From Beaufortia kweichowensis (lineage: Eukaryota > Chordata > Actinopteri > Cypriniformes > Gastromyzontidae): 64,000 nucleotides of DNA. The stretch is taken from contig CM032802.1 in assembly GCA_019155185.1 (NCBI GenBank), positions 797,501 to 861,500 on the forward strand, read 5' to 3'. Below the pieces are notes generated by a model. The model ran no database searches, was not told the DNA's origin, and was given only the letters and a program-made list of their open reading frames with translations. The position numbers and the translations under genes were made by a program. Shown here in pieces: positions 1-42,324 of the stretch. Position 1 is the first letter of the stretch. Each line of letters opens with the position of its first letter.

Positions 1-519
1 TGTTACACCGACGGATACTGGAGACAGGTGCGGTATATACCTGATCACAAATACACATCACAACATATAAACATGACTGGAAATATCATAGACCACAAAC
101 ACTCACTAGCACACATACACATCATATGTTGTAATATATGAAGATTTTAATGTTCTCAGTTTTTAGCATCAACTTCAGAGAATAAAAACCGAAACAATTG
201 TTAAACTACATGAAGAGTATGGAGGTGAAAATGAATGTAGATTGTTGAGATAAAATAATCTGGATTTATGTAAATGTGATGAGAAATGTTTGTTGACTTT
301 TGATGTCAGACTTGATAAATGTGAGTTTGTGTCATTGTTGATCTCTTCTAAAACTCTTCTGAGACATTTATGAGCTTGTAAAAGTTTTCATTTTCTCATT
401 GATGTCTAGTTTAGTTTAGTTTAGGTTTGGCCGGAGGTATCAACACCTCAGTGTGGTTGTTGTTGTGTAGCTGGGAGCGGGTTAGAAACACTCAAGGGCA
501 GATGAGCGTGTAGGAGGTC

Positions 520-539
520 TGAGCGCCCCCTGCTGGCCG
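520..539 (-). promoter_or_regulatory. CTCF-like binding motif
   Basis: The + strand reads GAGCGCCCCCTGCTGGCCGG. The reverse complement fits the vertebrate CTCF core (GCCAGCAGGGGGCGCT) at nearly every position. Motif match only; occupancy is unknown, and such motifs can be spread by repeats. Confidence 0.5.
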
Positions 540-840
540 GGGATGAGACGCGCTCTTGTAAATCCTCCTTGATGGGCTTCTTGAGAAGTCTTTGGTGACA
601 GAAAACCAAAGGAGGTAAAAAAAAAAAAAAAACCTGCCAGCTTTACTCAACGTGAGAGAATTACACACAGACACACTAAACGACCCAATTTTCCCAGGAA
701 TTTTCCCAGTACTACCAGTTAAACCAATGAGAGCCACAAATTTACCATTATATCTCACTACAGTAATAACTGTGGTTATACAGGCTGTAATTAGTCCACT
801 AAAACATCTCAAAAAGATCACCATATATGTATGTTTTATT

Positions 841-860
841 AATAAATATTAATATTTATT
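841..860. repeat. 20-bp perfect AT palindrome
   Basis: AATAAATATTAATATTTATT equals its own reverse complement. It is flanked on both sides by copies of TTTATTAATAAA. Confidence 0.8.
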
Positions 861-2077
861 GTTTATTAATAAAACATTTTTATATAACACATTATGTAAC
901 ACATAAGGTCATGAGCTGTGTGTGGTGGATTTGTCAGTGTTTCTGGTAAGTGATGTCATTAAGTGATGTCAGTGTTTTATCAGTATGTGATGTAAACTCA
1001 CAGCTCTCTTCAGGACACATTGTTTAAAGATGACATCAAGGAAAAGTTGATTTTGAGACTTTCACAGCTCTGACCACAGACAGCAGTCTGTTATAAAACA
1101 CAGGTAACATCCGCCAAAGAGATTACCATCTTTATTCTCAACAAAAGCAGCTTTGACATTGATATTTTGTATGGAAACACTAAATGTTTCCGGTGTGTTT
1201 GAGAGTTTAAGAAATGCTGCTGGACATTTCCATCACTGTTTTCCTTTCTAGTCGTAGGATCTGGTTAGAAGTCATTAACTCTCAGCGGCTGATTTAAATA
1301 ATCGGTGTGATTTTCTTAAAATAACAGCAGAAGGAGAATTTATGTTAATAGCAAATTAAAGACGGGGATGATATAGACACAAACCCTCAGAAGATGTGAA
1401 ACTCCTGAAATCATTAAAGTGAAAGTTTTTAACTGTGTAAAGGAGCTTTTTATTTCATGTTTTTTCTTTTCTATTTCCTTTTCTCAAATGAGATCTCTTT
1501 AATATCTTAAATGTTTCTCCTCAGCAGAAATACAATGAATATTATTGAAAATGTTCGCTTCTCACATGTGTGTCTTTCAGAAGATATCTCAAGATTTGCT
1601 CAGATTAAATCTCAATATAAACTCAAAGATTTCTAATGACATTCTCAAATGATCTTTGTTATTTCTGTTGTGAACTTTTTTATACTGTATATCAGTTTAT
1701 CAGCTGTCTTAATTTGTATTATTTAAAGAATATTTGGAGTAATATTGAGAAAACTGAAAACTCGTTTATTTCTCTTAAGCTATGAAAGAGCAAACCTGGA
1801 GTCTGATCTAGATTCATTTTACTGAAATGGCAGGTTTGGCGGTGGACTACAGAATAATCTCCCATCATATTTGTGTTTTAATTCAGGTCACGTCAGTTCA
1901 TCAAAACAACTCTTTTCTTTTCTCAACACATATTGTACCTTTTTGTAAAAGATTTATAAGATAAGACAGATTGAATGTTTTCGAGCTGAACGTTCTTCCA
2001 AACATCTGCACGGTGATGCGTTTTGTTTGATTATTGATATTTCTTTAACATCTGTGTCTGTGTCTTTCTGGTTTCAG

Positions 2078-31899
<29,822 letters not shown>

Positions 31900-34275
31900 C
31901 TCAAGCCAAGCCAACTCTCAACACTACAGACAAGCTGCGCAGATCTGCGCAGACGGACCGCTTCCTTCCAGCCGTGCCTTCAGCTCGCTTCACCCTCTGT
32001 GTCTGTGATGTTGTGACGTCACCGTTCGCTTTTCATAGAAAACCTTGAAAATGGGGGGAAAAAACAAAGAGGTCCTTTATGTTTCCACCGTTACGTGATT
32101 TAATGCATTTATTGTGTTCATGATAGTGATTTCATAGCTAAGCTGATGTCTGGCTTTGAGCCGTAGGAAGATGTTTTTATGTTTTTATATGTTTGTTTAT
32201 CGCGAAAGAATGAATCTTTCTGCAAAAATTCATTTTCTTCATTTGGAGCTTCATATCGTTTCCAACAGAAACATCTGAATGTCCTTAAAACAAAATCAAT
32301 TTACTTGAGGGAAAATTTGTAGGAAATGTTTGGCTTTGGGTTTTTTTTTGAGAGCTTATTTGCACATTTTTAATTATTTATTTTTTTTAAATTATTTAAG
32401 ATATAGCACATGATTTTTGTTTAAACAAAATGTAAGATGTCTTCTGTGGGAACGTTTTATTATCTGAAATTATATTGCTTCTCAAGTAAATTGATTTTGT
32501 TTGAAGAATATTTTAAGATATATTTGGTGGAAAATGACACTGATGACACGTTGATCTCGTGTCGCTGTATATTCCTCACAGAGCGCTTACAACAGACGAT
32601 CTTTAAGATGAAAAGCCTTGAAGTGATCGCTGTACTTTTGTTAAAGAATTATTATCTAAACTTTATGCAGAAAACGTTTTTAAAATGTGAACGTCCAATC
32701 AAATCCCCGTATTTAAAACCCCATTCAAGCAGAATTTATTGACTGACACTTTTAAAAATGATCATTTTGACAGTGAGACTTTAATGTAAATATGTTTTAT
32801 GATGATTATCGACTCTAACAGCATGTATAAATGATTTCCACACGATATTTTATCAGCAAAAATAATGTTTTAAAGTAACAAAGAATGAAATGTTTCTCAT
32901 AAGTTGATCATTAAGCTCTTTTAATCTTTCATTGTGTCTTTGTATGTTTTTCTATGTGTCTGTGAGAAACAGACCAGCAGTGATCTGAGCTACAGCAATA
33001 CAACACCAAAACATCAAACAACTTTCAATTCAATTTCAACTACCATTTTCAATCATTTAACTACCTAATGTGATGAAATATAACGTGTGGGCGGGGCTTA
33101 ATTTTATCCATTAGGAATTGGTTGAAGGTATTTCAATGAAACCAAATCTAATGTTTCCTAAAACACTTTTAGCATTGCCTCAGAACAATAATCATAGTTT
33201 AACCATGGTATTTGTAGTAAAAACTATAAATGTAATCAGTCTGCCAAAACTACACTAGTCCTATAATAAAACCATGTTTAAGCCAGTTTTTAGATTTTAA
33301 ATGAGAAACTTTTCTAATATTAATGTGCACTGATGTATTCAGAAAATAAAAATAATCCATTTTGACTAAAATCCAATCTTTTAACTACACAGCGTGTGAA
33401 ACTGGATTTCACAGCCTGTACTGTGTTTCTCCAGTCATTTCTATGATGTTTATTTTCAGTATTATTTTATTAATCATATGTCTGATTTTATATTAAAAGA
33501 TTCTTTAGGTTTCAGTTGTACATTAGCAGCAGGTGTATGTTTCATGTGTGTTATTCATAAGCTGTAGTCCCTGTATGGACTGAACTCAAATCATGTGGTT
33601 TGGTGAGGGTTTTTGCTCTATATGATGTCATGAGAGGTCAAGTTCTGTGTGACCTGTCGGCATACACATCCAATCACATTCAGAATGTCAGATTAAGAAA
33701 TAGACCCGCTCTCTTTTCTATGCACCATTAATCCTGTTGCTTTATGTGTTAATGAATGAATGCACATTGAAGTTACTGATAACTGATTGTTTTTATCTTT
33801 AGTGTTTCTGATGTCGAGCTCAAAAAGGGAAACTTCATTTTCTTCTTATTTATATTTTACGTCCGTGTCATTTACGTACACGTTTGCCACATTTCAGGCA
33901 ATACGCTTCATTCCCCACGTTCAACAGGAGCGACAGTCGAATCTGAAACAAAAGCACAAATATATTCGTTGTTTAAAGACTTTCTTCTTCTTCTGGTTTG
34001 TGTTTCTTGCAGGAGACTCTTTCTATGACTTAACGCTTTGTAGCCAAAATATTATTAGGACTCTTTTCTCTTCATATTGTATTACTGATGTGCACAGCTG
34101 GAGTTTAATGTTTCAATCTATGGATAATTTGTATATATTGTTTACAAGACCTTGTGTTTATTAGAACACTCTTATTTTTGGTAAATTCTGTACATATGCT
34201 GAAATATTTCCGTTTGTGTGAACATACTTCTGTATTTGTACCTATTTTGTAAAGGAATAAATAAGCTGTTTACTA
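31900..34275 (+). other. taf4: taf4 3' UTR (probable extent)
   Basis: AT-rich sequence without a supported coding region follows the stop codon. The most convincing end is the AATAAA at 34256-34261 followed by T- and GT-rich sequence. Other A/T-rich hexamers occur earlier, so shorter transcripts are possible. A GGTTTAACCATGG-type dispersed repeat fragment lies at about 33190-33290. The extent is inferred. Confidence 0.5.
34256..34261 (+). terminator. Candidate taf4 polyadenylation signal
   Basis: A canonical AATAAA in the context AAAGGAATAAATAAGC is followed within about 40 nt by TTTGCTCTTGTGATCTG, a plausible GU-rich downstream element. Sequence only; no transcript evidence. Confidence 0.5.
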
Positions 34276-37200
34276 GACTTAAATACTTTGCTCTTGTGAT
34301 CTGACCAGCATTTCATTATATTATATGACATTTTATTGTGTAGTGCTTTACACTTTTAAAAGAACCTTTTGAAGCGCCTTCATTTTTAAGAGTATAAATA
34401 TTTTAGAGTATTTTAAACATTGTAGAATAAGTCAGAATTTAATCTTACATCATGTTACTAGTTTTAATACAGCTGAAGACACAATGAGCTCATTTGCTTT
34501 TCCAGGCAAAACGATGTTTAATTTCCTTACAACAGCAATATAAAGATACTAAAACTTTTAGTTGAGACCCTGTCTACATTTAATTTTGACAACCTATAAA
34601 TCTTCTGAAGTATTTAAGAGTTGAGTTCTAATATTTGGATGTTTCACAAAACAAATGATTTGACAGTAACTTTTACATTTAGAGAAACACATTAAAAACC
34701 TGTTTAACTTCATCAGCATCAGTGAAGAACCTTTGAAAATGTGATATGAAGAATATTTACCACAAAAAAGTCATATCTTCATGGTTTAATGCTAGACCTG
34801 CAGGTTTCTGGATAAAGTCACAAAAGTAAAATAATACACATGTTTGGAGTGTTTAAAAAAAAAAACTGTACTGGGATCTGTACTTCAAACCAAATGTATA
34901 TGAACTAATGCTACAGTAAATAAAACAGTTGCACTATTTATATTTTATTCAATCACATGGTTTATTTTTACATGTGATGAGTTGAAATCTACTTCTGAAA
35001 AACCTTTACTTTGATCTCACTGGAGTGTTGCAGTAATTGTATTTTATTGACAAGCTTTATGCTTTATTAAAAAGTGCAGAAAAAAGTGACCAAATATCAG
35101 ATGAAATAAACGCTTTTTTATTAAAGCAAATGTAAATAAAGAAGACACTGTAAATAAACACATGCCTTTAAATACAACAGTCTAAATACATTAAATAATG
35201 ACTTTTTTCACTTTGTAAGACATCTTGTTGTGGTTTTCCTTTATGTTTATGTACATGTTTGTGTATATTGCTTTGCTCATCCATCAGTCTTGTCTTTAGG
35301 GTCCGTTCACGAAGAGAAACTGACATCCCGGATACTTCAATGTACAAATAATGATTAAAGTTTATAATAAGATCTCAAATAATGATCTGATGAACTGGAG
35401 ATGTGTGATAATCATGTTTGGTATATAGTGCTTAAACGCGGGTCAAAATATTTGGGACAGTGTTTGGCTTCTTACACATGAGAGGTTCATATTTGACAGA
35501 TATAAATGCACAAGATACAATTAGATGATGTGCAGAAAAACATCTGATATCAAACAGGAACGCAGCAAAACACGACTGAGCCGGACAGATCAGGTAATGG
35601 ATTGTTCGCATGTAGATGAACAGACATTTTATCAAAAACTCCCAAACTTGATCCACGTCAGGATTCACAAAAGTCCATTTGATCATCTGAGCAGTTCTGT
35701 GTGTTTGAGCGCTGGGATCGCGTGTGAATGTTGGGTCGAGAGGCATGTTGGATGCGCCCGTCGGCACATGAAAGAAGTGTTTGGCCATTCTCTCTGTGCT
35801 GGCTGGATGACAGAAGTGGACCAGAACAAAGTCCCGCTCGAGTGGGCTTCCCTGTGGGGTCCGCTTCTACCCGAAGCCCCTGGACTGAATGAAACACTGT
35901 GGACACTTCATCAGACGGCAAACAAAACTACACAATACAGCCCACACAAACACAGCAACGACGTTAATGAATGACATTTTATCACGAGGTTAAACAAGAT
36001 TTTGGACGGACAGATCAGAATCATTTTATTTGGTTGATAAGAAACAGCATTTCTGAGTTACACAGAAACACAAAAGCATTTTGTTTTTATCTGGAGATCT
36101 TTGATCTGGATGTTGGATGATGGATTTTTAGCAAAGAAAGTGACGTAAATCTATTGATACTTTAAAAATAATGAAAATTTAAACGCATCATAATGTTTGA
36201 TTAGAAACTGAAGATGACTCAATCTGGCTGTTTTGATCACGGATTTGAAGAAAATCAAACGAATAAAGACAATTGATCATATTTGTGAAGAAAATCACTG
36301 CAGGAAGAACGCAGTGGATCATCAAACAACAAGCTTTTGTTTGCGAGTGGATTGTTCTGTCCGTCTAAACGCCAGAGATTTACGTTTCTTGTGCATCCTG
36401 TTAAAGATTTCTAGATCTTCATTTAAACTTGTGCACAAGAAATCACATTCATTGTACAGAGCACACGACTGACCTCCAGCGTAAAAGAATCACTTTGTTC
36501 AGTCTTTAACCTTTATACAATATATCTGTCATTTACGCACAATGAATTCTCTGACACACAACAACTTCAAACAAACAGAAAGAATCGACCTGATAAATGG
36601 GGATAATGAATAATGATGATTTATTCACAAAGATGGTTTGAAAAATTAATGCATGAGAGTTACTAGCCTCATTCTGTCAGGAGACGAAAGTTAAAATGAT
36701 TTCCGCTAAATCTTTAAACACACCGGCTGCTTGTTTTTAAACGAGCTTAATGTTTTTAAGTGCAAACCTTATGGATTTCATCGAGACACAAACGTTATGG
36801 TCTCAGATTTTGTTCTCTGCATGTTTGTATCAAAATTTGGTTCAACGTTTTTTGATCTCGACATTGTTTTTTCCATTGAGATGATATGATTAACTTTGTC
36901 AATCCTCCCGAACACACTTTTCTCATCATCTATTTTTAAACGCAGGTTTTTAAAATGCCCACGTTTGCATCTCTTTCAGACAAAGCAGTTTTCTGCAGCG
37001 TGCATGCATTAAACCGCAGACGGCTTTGGCCACGCAGCCGCAGGGCGTAATACTGTTCCTGCTGCCAGGAAAAACTCTCTCTTAAGCCCTCAGACATAAT
37101 GCCTCCCATCACGTCATCCTTCATATAAGAAAAAACAACACTAAACTCATTCTTAGTACCGATAACTGCATACAACATGGTGCTATAAGATGTGAAAAAA

Positions 37201-37535
37201 TGGTATTTTATAAACAACGATGAACTTAAAAACAGTCCGTGTGGCATGAGAAGTTGACCCTCGACCCCTGATGACGGTTTCTGTCCGTTGACGGTGTTCA
37301 TAATCATGAAAACGGTTCTCATCACGGTTCTAAGGGGCGGAGCCTCCATCATACCTCAGGACTCATTGGTGGAACACAGGGCTGCTCCGGTTTCAGTTCT
37401 TTGGGGTTTCTGGTGTCGGTTCTGCTGTGATTTGTGTGATAAATTACATTCCCCGTTTAAATTCTGAGCTCTGAAGAGTCTGTGTGTGTGTTTGTGTGTG
37501 TAGTTCGGTCAGGGGACGAGGGTCTGAATGTCTCT
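34276..37535. other. Convergent intergenic region and kctd15 3' UTR
   Basis: Between the taf4 poly(A) site and the kctd15 stop codon. The part nearest 37535 must be the kctd15 3' UTR on the - strand. Possible - strand AATAAA signals (TTTATT on +) lie at 36025-36030, 35115-35120 and 35041-35046, and I cannot choose among them. A GGTTCTT-family repeat end lies at 34345-34395. Open frames at 35432-35974 on both strands have no recognisable domain. Confidence 0.5.
34345..34395. mobile_element. Truncated end of GGTTCTT-family miniature element
   Basis: AAAAGAACCTTTTGAAGCGC followed by CTTCATTTTTAAGAGT matches the right terminus of the element at 11251-11483. No partner end is visible nearby. Confidence 0.55.
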
Positions 37536-37694
37536 CTAGTCCAGCGGTTCTTGTTTTATCCTGATGGGCGTGTTCATGGATTGACTCCGCCTATCCTCAC
37601 GACACAGAACATATTCACTGAACTGTGAGGAGTCGACTCCGCCCCCGCAGGACGCGGCAACACTGAAACCCTTCTGAAAGAGACGCTCCAGAAC
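37536..37694 (-). CDS. kctd15: kctd15 last coding exon
   Basis: The acceptor is TGTCATCACAG. It carries 52 codons and a [55 protein letters not shown]. The [15 protein letters not shown] block and the terminal IKQEPLD are invariant in the family. Confidence 0.96.
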   Translation of the reverse strand, partial: VLERLFQKGFSVAASCGGGVDSSQFSEYVLCREDRRSQSMNTPIRIKQEPLD

Positions 37695-38807
37695 CTGTGA
37701 TGACAGAAAACACAGACGGTCAACACTAAAAGAGCCTCTAAAGAGTTCATTATTTATCATATTTACCATCAGATTAATTGCAATTCCAGCGTTATGGATG
37801 TGACGTTAATCAAAACTTGAAATATAAATTCTCACAGAATGGATTTATTATTAATATTATTATATCTGTTTATATGTTACTAAAGCCCTGTTTTACATGA
37901 GTTATCTATTTTAAAAAAAATGTTAATATACATGATAAAGAACACACGTTTCTAAGAGGCAAAAAAACTTTGTAGGATTTCTGTGAATTAAAATACACAA
38001 TCTAGAAGCAATAATATCCAACAAATGAAGAAGAACATGAAATAGTTATTTTAATTTAATTTTCATGTGTTCATTTATGAGGAATATGAACTGTTATGAA
38101 TGTGACAATTCTGAAAACAGCACTTTATCTGACTATGAAAAATCATGATTTAAACAGAAACAAATGCTTTAAAAACTTTGAAAGAAACCTCACATGAGGA
38201 TTTAAACCAGCAAATATTGACATCTGAACTATCAGTATGACAAAACCGTTATATTTTTCTGTCCATTAGTAAACTTCATAACATGAGCCAAACACACCCG
38301 AGCAATCACAGTCACGCATTAAAAGCTTGTGTCTGATTCTTGTTGCCCCAGAGGTGCAGAAACATGAAGGGGTTAATTCATCATTATACCTCCTAAATTC
38401 CTTTACTTGATTCCTGCTGTTTGTTCACATTTTTAAAAGTCAAATTCATGATGACATTAAGAGTAAAAGATTAAGAAAGTCTCACAGAAGCGTCTCACTT
38501 GTGTCACTTCTGGCAAAGACGATCAGAGAACAAACATTTATCTCACAGAGGGACTCCAACACCATCAGGACCAGATACACACACACCCATTCACAGTAAA
38601 CCATCTTCAGACTCGCATTCATCACACAGACAGATTTAAGTGAATAATCTGTTCTGAGATCAGCTCTTCTGTCTAAAAGTTCAACTGACACTTTCACTCT
38701 TGCAGTACTTTTACATCAATCTGTGACCCTCACAAGTGTTGAGAATGAAGTACATCTTAAAAAACATTTTTGTGAGAGAAACTACAATGACTGCAGTAAA
38801 ACCAGTG

Positions 38808-38841
<34 letters not shown>

Positions 38842-38878
38842 GCCACTCTGTGTGGTGTATTTGTCAGTGGACTGCTTT

Positions 38879-38916
<38 letters not shown>

Positions 38917-39128
38917 CAACATCTATCAGTTTGATGGAAGCTCAACGACATCCGTGTTGATTCAGGTTCTCCATCACTGTGAGATATGAGCCGAGCCAGA
39001 CACTGTGTGTGTGTGTGTGTGTGTGTGTATGTCAGGTGAGGTGTGTGTGTGTCAGGTGAGGGGTGTGTGTGTGTGTGTGTCAGGTAAGGTCTGTGTGAAT
39101 CAGGTGAGGTGTGTGTGTGTGTCAGGTG

Positions 39129-39169
<41 letters not shown>

Positions 39170-39264
39170 AGGTGTCAGTGGACTGTGTGTGTGTGTGTGT
39201 GTCAGGTTCTCCATCAGTGTGAGATATGAGCGAGTGACACACTGTGTGTGTGTGTGTGTGTGTC

Positions 39265-39317
<53 letters not shown>

Positions 39318-39353
39318 AGGTGAGGGTGTGTGTGTGTGTGTGTGTGTCAGGTG

Positions 39354-39386
<33 letters not shown>

Positions 39387-39418
39387 AGGTGTGTGTGTGT
39401 GTGTGTGTGTGTCAGGTG

Positions 39419-39451
<33 letters not shown>

Positions 39452-39544
39452 AGGTGAGGTGTGTGTGTGTGTGTGTCAGTGTGAATCAGGTGAGTGTGTG
39501 TGTGTGTGTGTGTCAGGTGAGTGTGTGTGTGTGTGTGTCAGGTG

Positions 39545-39613
<69 letters not shown>

Positions 39614-42275
39614 AGGTAAGGTGTGGTTAGACGCCTGCAGTGATGGATCTGATCACAGTTGTATTGTGTTGTATAGTAAGGCAGGATTACATCAGGAGAC
39701 ACACACACCCTTTCTGCAGGACCCTTCATGTACACACCTGCATCCGCCCATCCGGTCTGCCCTCGCCGTGCCCAAAAATCAAACGGCCTGGAAAACCCTT
39801 TCACAACTTAAACCTTTGAATATTTACACTTATAAATCACAGTCAGATGCTCTGAGCTCTCCATCTCTCAGCTCAAGAGAAACCAGTTTTCACTTCTACA
39901 TCATTTTTAAAGCTTTATTTTTGGGCTTTTTGCTTTAATTTGTACAGTACAGCGGCGAGAGGACAGAAAGCTTAGTAAGAGGGGTGGGATCAGGAAAGTG
40001 CCACAATAAAGGGCTTGAATTCGGGTCGCCCAATACACAACAGCATCACGCGTGTCTAAGTCTTACACTTCTAAATAATTTTAGTGTGCTCCAAAACCTC
40101 CCAAACAGCACTGAAATCATCATGTAAATAATTAGCAATCTAACATCTAACATTGACCAAATCTAAGACAGCACCACACATATCCCAAGACCACCACAAC
40201 ACATTTCAATAAGCTTCTGCCAGCTTCCTCTAAATAAATTGATGAGTTGTTCAATTATCTTCTGTTGTAAAAGAGTTTCATCGGCTCACAGAAAGCAACT
40301 AGTTTTAAAAGGAAAAGATGAGAACAGGAGACGGAGCGGCCAAACTTCAGCGGGAAACACAGAAAGATAATGTTGTGTTAGTTGATGCAGCCAATTAATT
40401 CTATTGCGAGCCATTTAGAAATCTATAAAAGAAGCATGAAGGGGTTCAGGCTGTTTGAGAAACTGTAAGTATGGTATTAAAAAATGCAATACGTGTATTT
40501 CAACTGCTCTGGGCAAAGTTACACAGAAGTTGTGTCTTAAAAAAGGAGAATGGTGTAAATTATGCATATCATCTTCTAGCCTCTTTTTCTTTCTGCTCCT
40601 TCCTTTTTCCTTTAGTTTTTTAGGGGAATGAAAACGGTCCCATCTCTCTCACAGAGGTTTACTGTGAATCCTGTACACACATTACCATAAAGAAACGCAT
40701 GTATGATGAATGAAATGACGTGATCTTCACCTGCACAGAGTTGAGTCTGCAGTATCCGTTCAGAGGGAACCGGATGACGTGAGTTGGATCTTGATTCCAG
40801 CCGGCGTTCACGGAGTTACACATGACATCACCGGTCTCTGGGAAGATCTCCTCGATGAGGATCTTCTCACCACTGAGAGCGATCCTCTCGCCGAGGTCAG
40901 GGGTCACGCGGACCACCAGACAGTCGCAGGGGTGTGACAGGCGTCTCTGCTCTCGCTCTTGTTTCCATCTCTCCAGCTCTTTGATCATGGGTGTCAGCTG
41001 GTAATACCTCGCCTCCTCATACAGGAGATTGAAGTCCTACAACACCAGATGAAAAGTTTTAAAACATGCCACAAAAATTACACTTTATCCATCAAAACAT
41101 GTCAAAAGCACATGTTTATTAAATGTATTTCAAAGCCAGTAATGTAGAAGATAAGACTCTATTTTTTGGTAAAGCACTTTCCACAATACAATATACATCA
41201 CTTTACAGTTTTACAGAAAATGATGTTGTAGTACCTAAAATCATCAATGAAGTTTCTCTAACATCTCAACTGTTTCTCGTAGCAATGAAATGAAAATAAA
41301 GATTAAATGGAAATGAAGTCTCTTCTGCTTATCAGATGAATCTCTTGAGAAAATCTCTAAAGAAAGAAAATGTGTGATGAGATTTGCCAAGATCCCCAAT
41401 ACGATCCAATATTCTCCTGATCAGACGTTTTTGTGAAACACAGTTCTTTGAAAATGATCTAATTTGTGCCTGTTTTTATTTCACCTGAGGAATTTCTAAA
41501 GATATATATAATCGAGACAAATGTGATACTTTCATTAAAACAGAGTCTTTTGAGAAACGTCTAGAAACGCTGTAAATAAAACAGCAGAGTTTCCATTTCA
41601 AGCACATCTACACATCTGACTGTGACCTTTGACCCGCAGTTATAAACACCTTCAATGGCAGAAGTTATAATGATCTCAACATTACATCTCATCTGGAAAA
41701 CTTGACTTAATCTAACTGGCTCTTATAACTGAATGTTAAAACTTACACACATACAGATGAATCAGGACAAGCGTGATGAATTTCAACACAGACACAGACT
41801 GAAAATAAAACAGATTCAGGCCAACAGCAACAAAACTGAAATTACCATCACAGAAAAGACGCATGAAATTCACATGTGAAATGTTGTTCTGGAGTATGTT
41901 TAGGTGAATCCCACATTAATTCCCTACCTTTTTCAAAGGGCAATACATATAAATTATAGAATATAATTCCAAAAGTCCAAGTAAATGACTTAAGATATCT
42001 CACTTATAAATATCACAATGGTATAAGTTTAATACTTCAGGGGTTAAAATACTCTATATAATAAATCCATATAAATGATATTGAATGAATGATTGAATGT
42101 TTAAACAGCAGTGGGATTTGGGGTCCGGGGGGGTGTTTCGCTCTGGGGGGAAACAGTCAAGACATTTGGCTGAATCTCATGTGTTTGTTGGAGCTGAAGT
42201 GTTTCTTGATCCAGACAGGCAACAGCAGATTGCCAAAGACTCGCTCTCGCTCTCTCTCGCCCTCTCTCTCTCTCC

Positions 42276-42324
<49 letters not shown>

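Larger units (their letters stand above)
1..2077 (+). other. taf4 intron (partial), no gene seen
   Basis: AT-rich intronic DNA upstream of the first visible taf4 exon. It holds a strong CTCF-like motif at 520-539, a poly-A run near 619-633, and a perfect 20-bp AT palindrome at 841-860. I saw no convincing exon. The previous taf4 exon must lie left of the window. Confidence 0.7.
37695..40730 (-). other. kctd15 intron 3 (last), GT-minisatellite rich
   Basis: Its centre is a dense microsatellite zone: (TG)n at 38811-38839, (CT)n at 38880-38913 and the 39004-39620 GT/CAGGTG array. A fragment at about 39955-40060 ending TTGAATTCGGGTCGCC resembles a tRNA-like repeat. No exon was seen. Confidence 0.8.

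Noticed and set aside
35432..35974. Overlapping frames on both strands between taf4 and kctd15
   Set aside because: Low-complexity-free but with no family resemblance; they lie in the likely kctd15 3' UTR/intergenic zone.
39004..39620. Open frames of repeated Cys-Val across GT tracts
   Set aside because: They are artefacts of a dinucleotide repeat lacking stops, as are Ser-Leu and Arg-Glu frames in the TC/GA tracts.
39955..40060. tRNA gene at the GAATTCGGGTCGCC motif
   Set aside because: Only a degenerate B-box-like end; no cloverleaf or A-box could be found.
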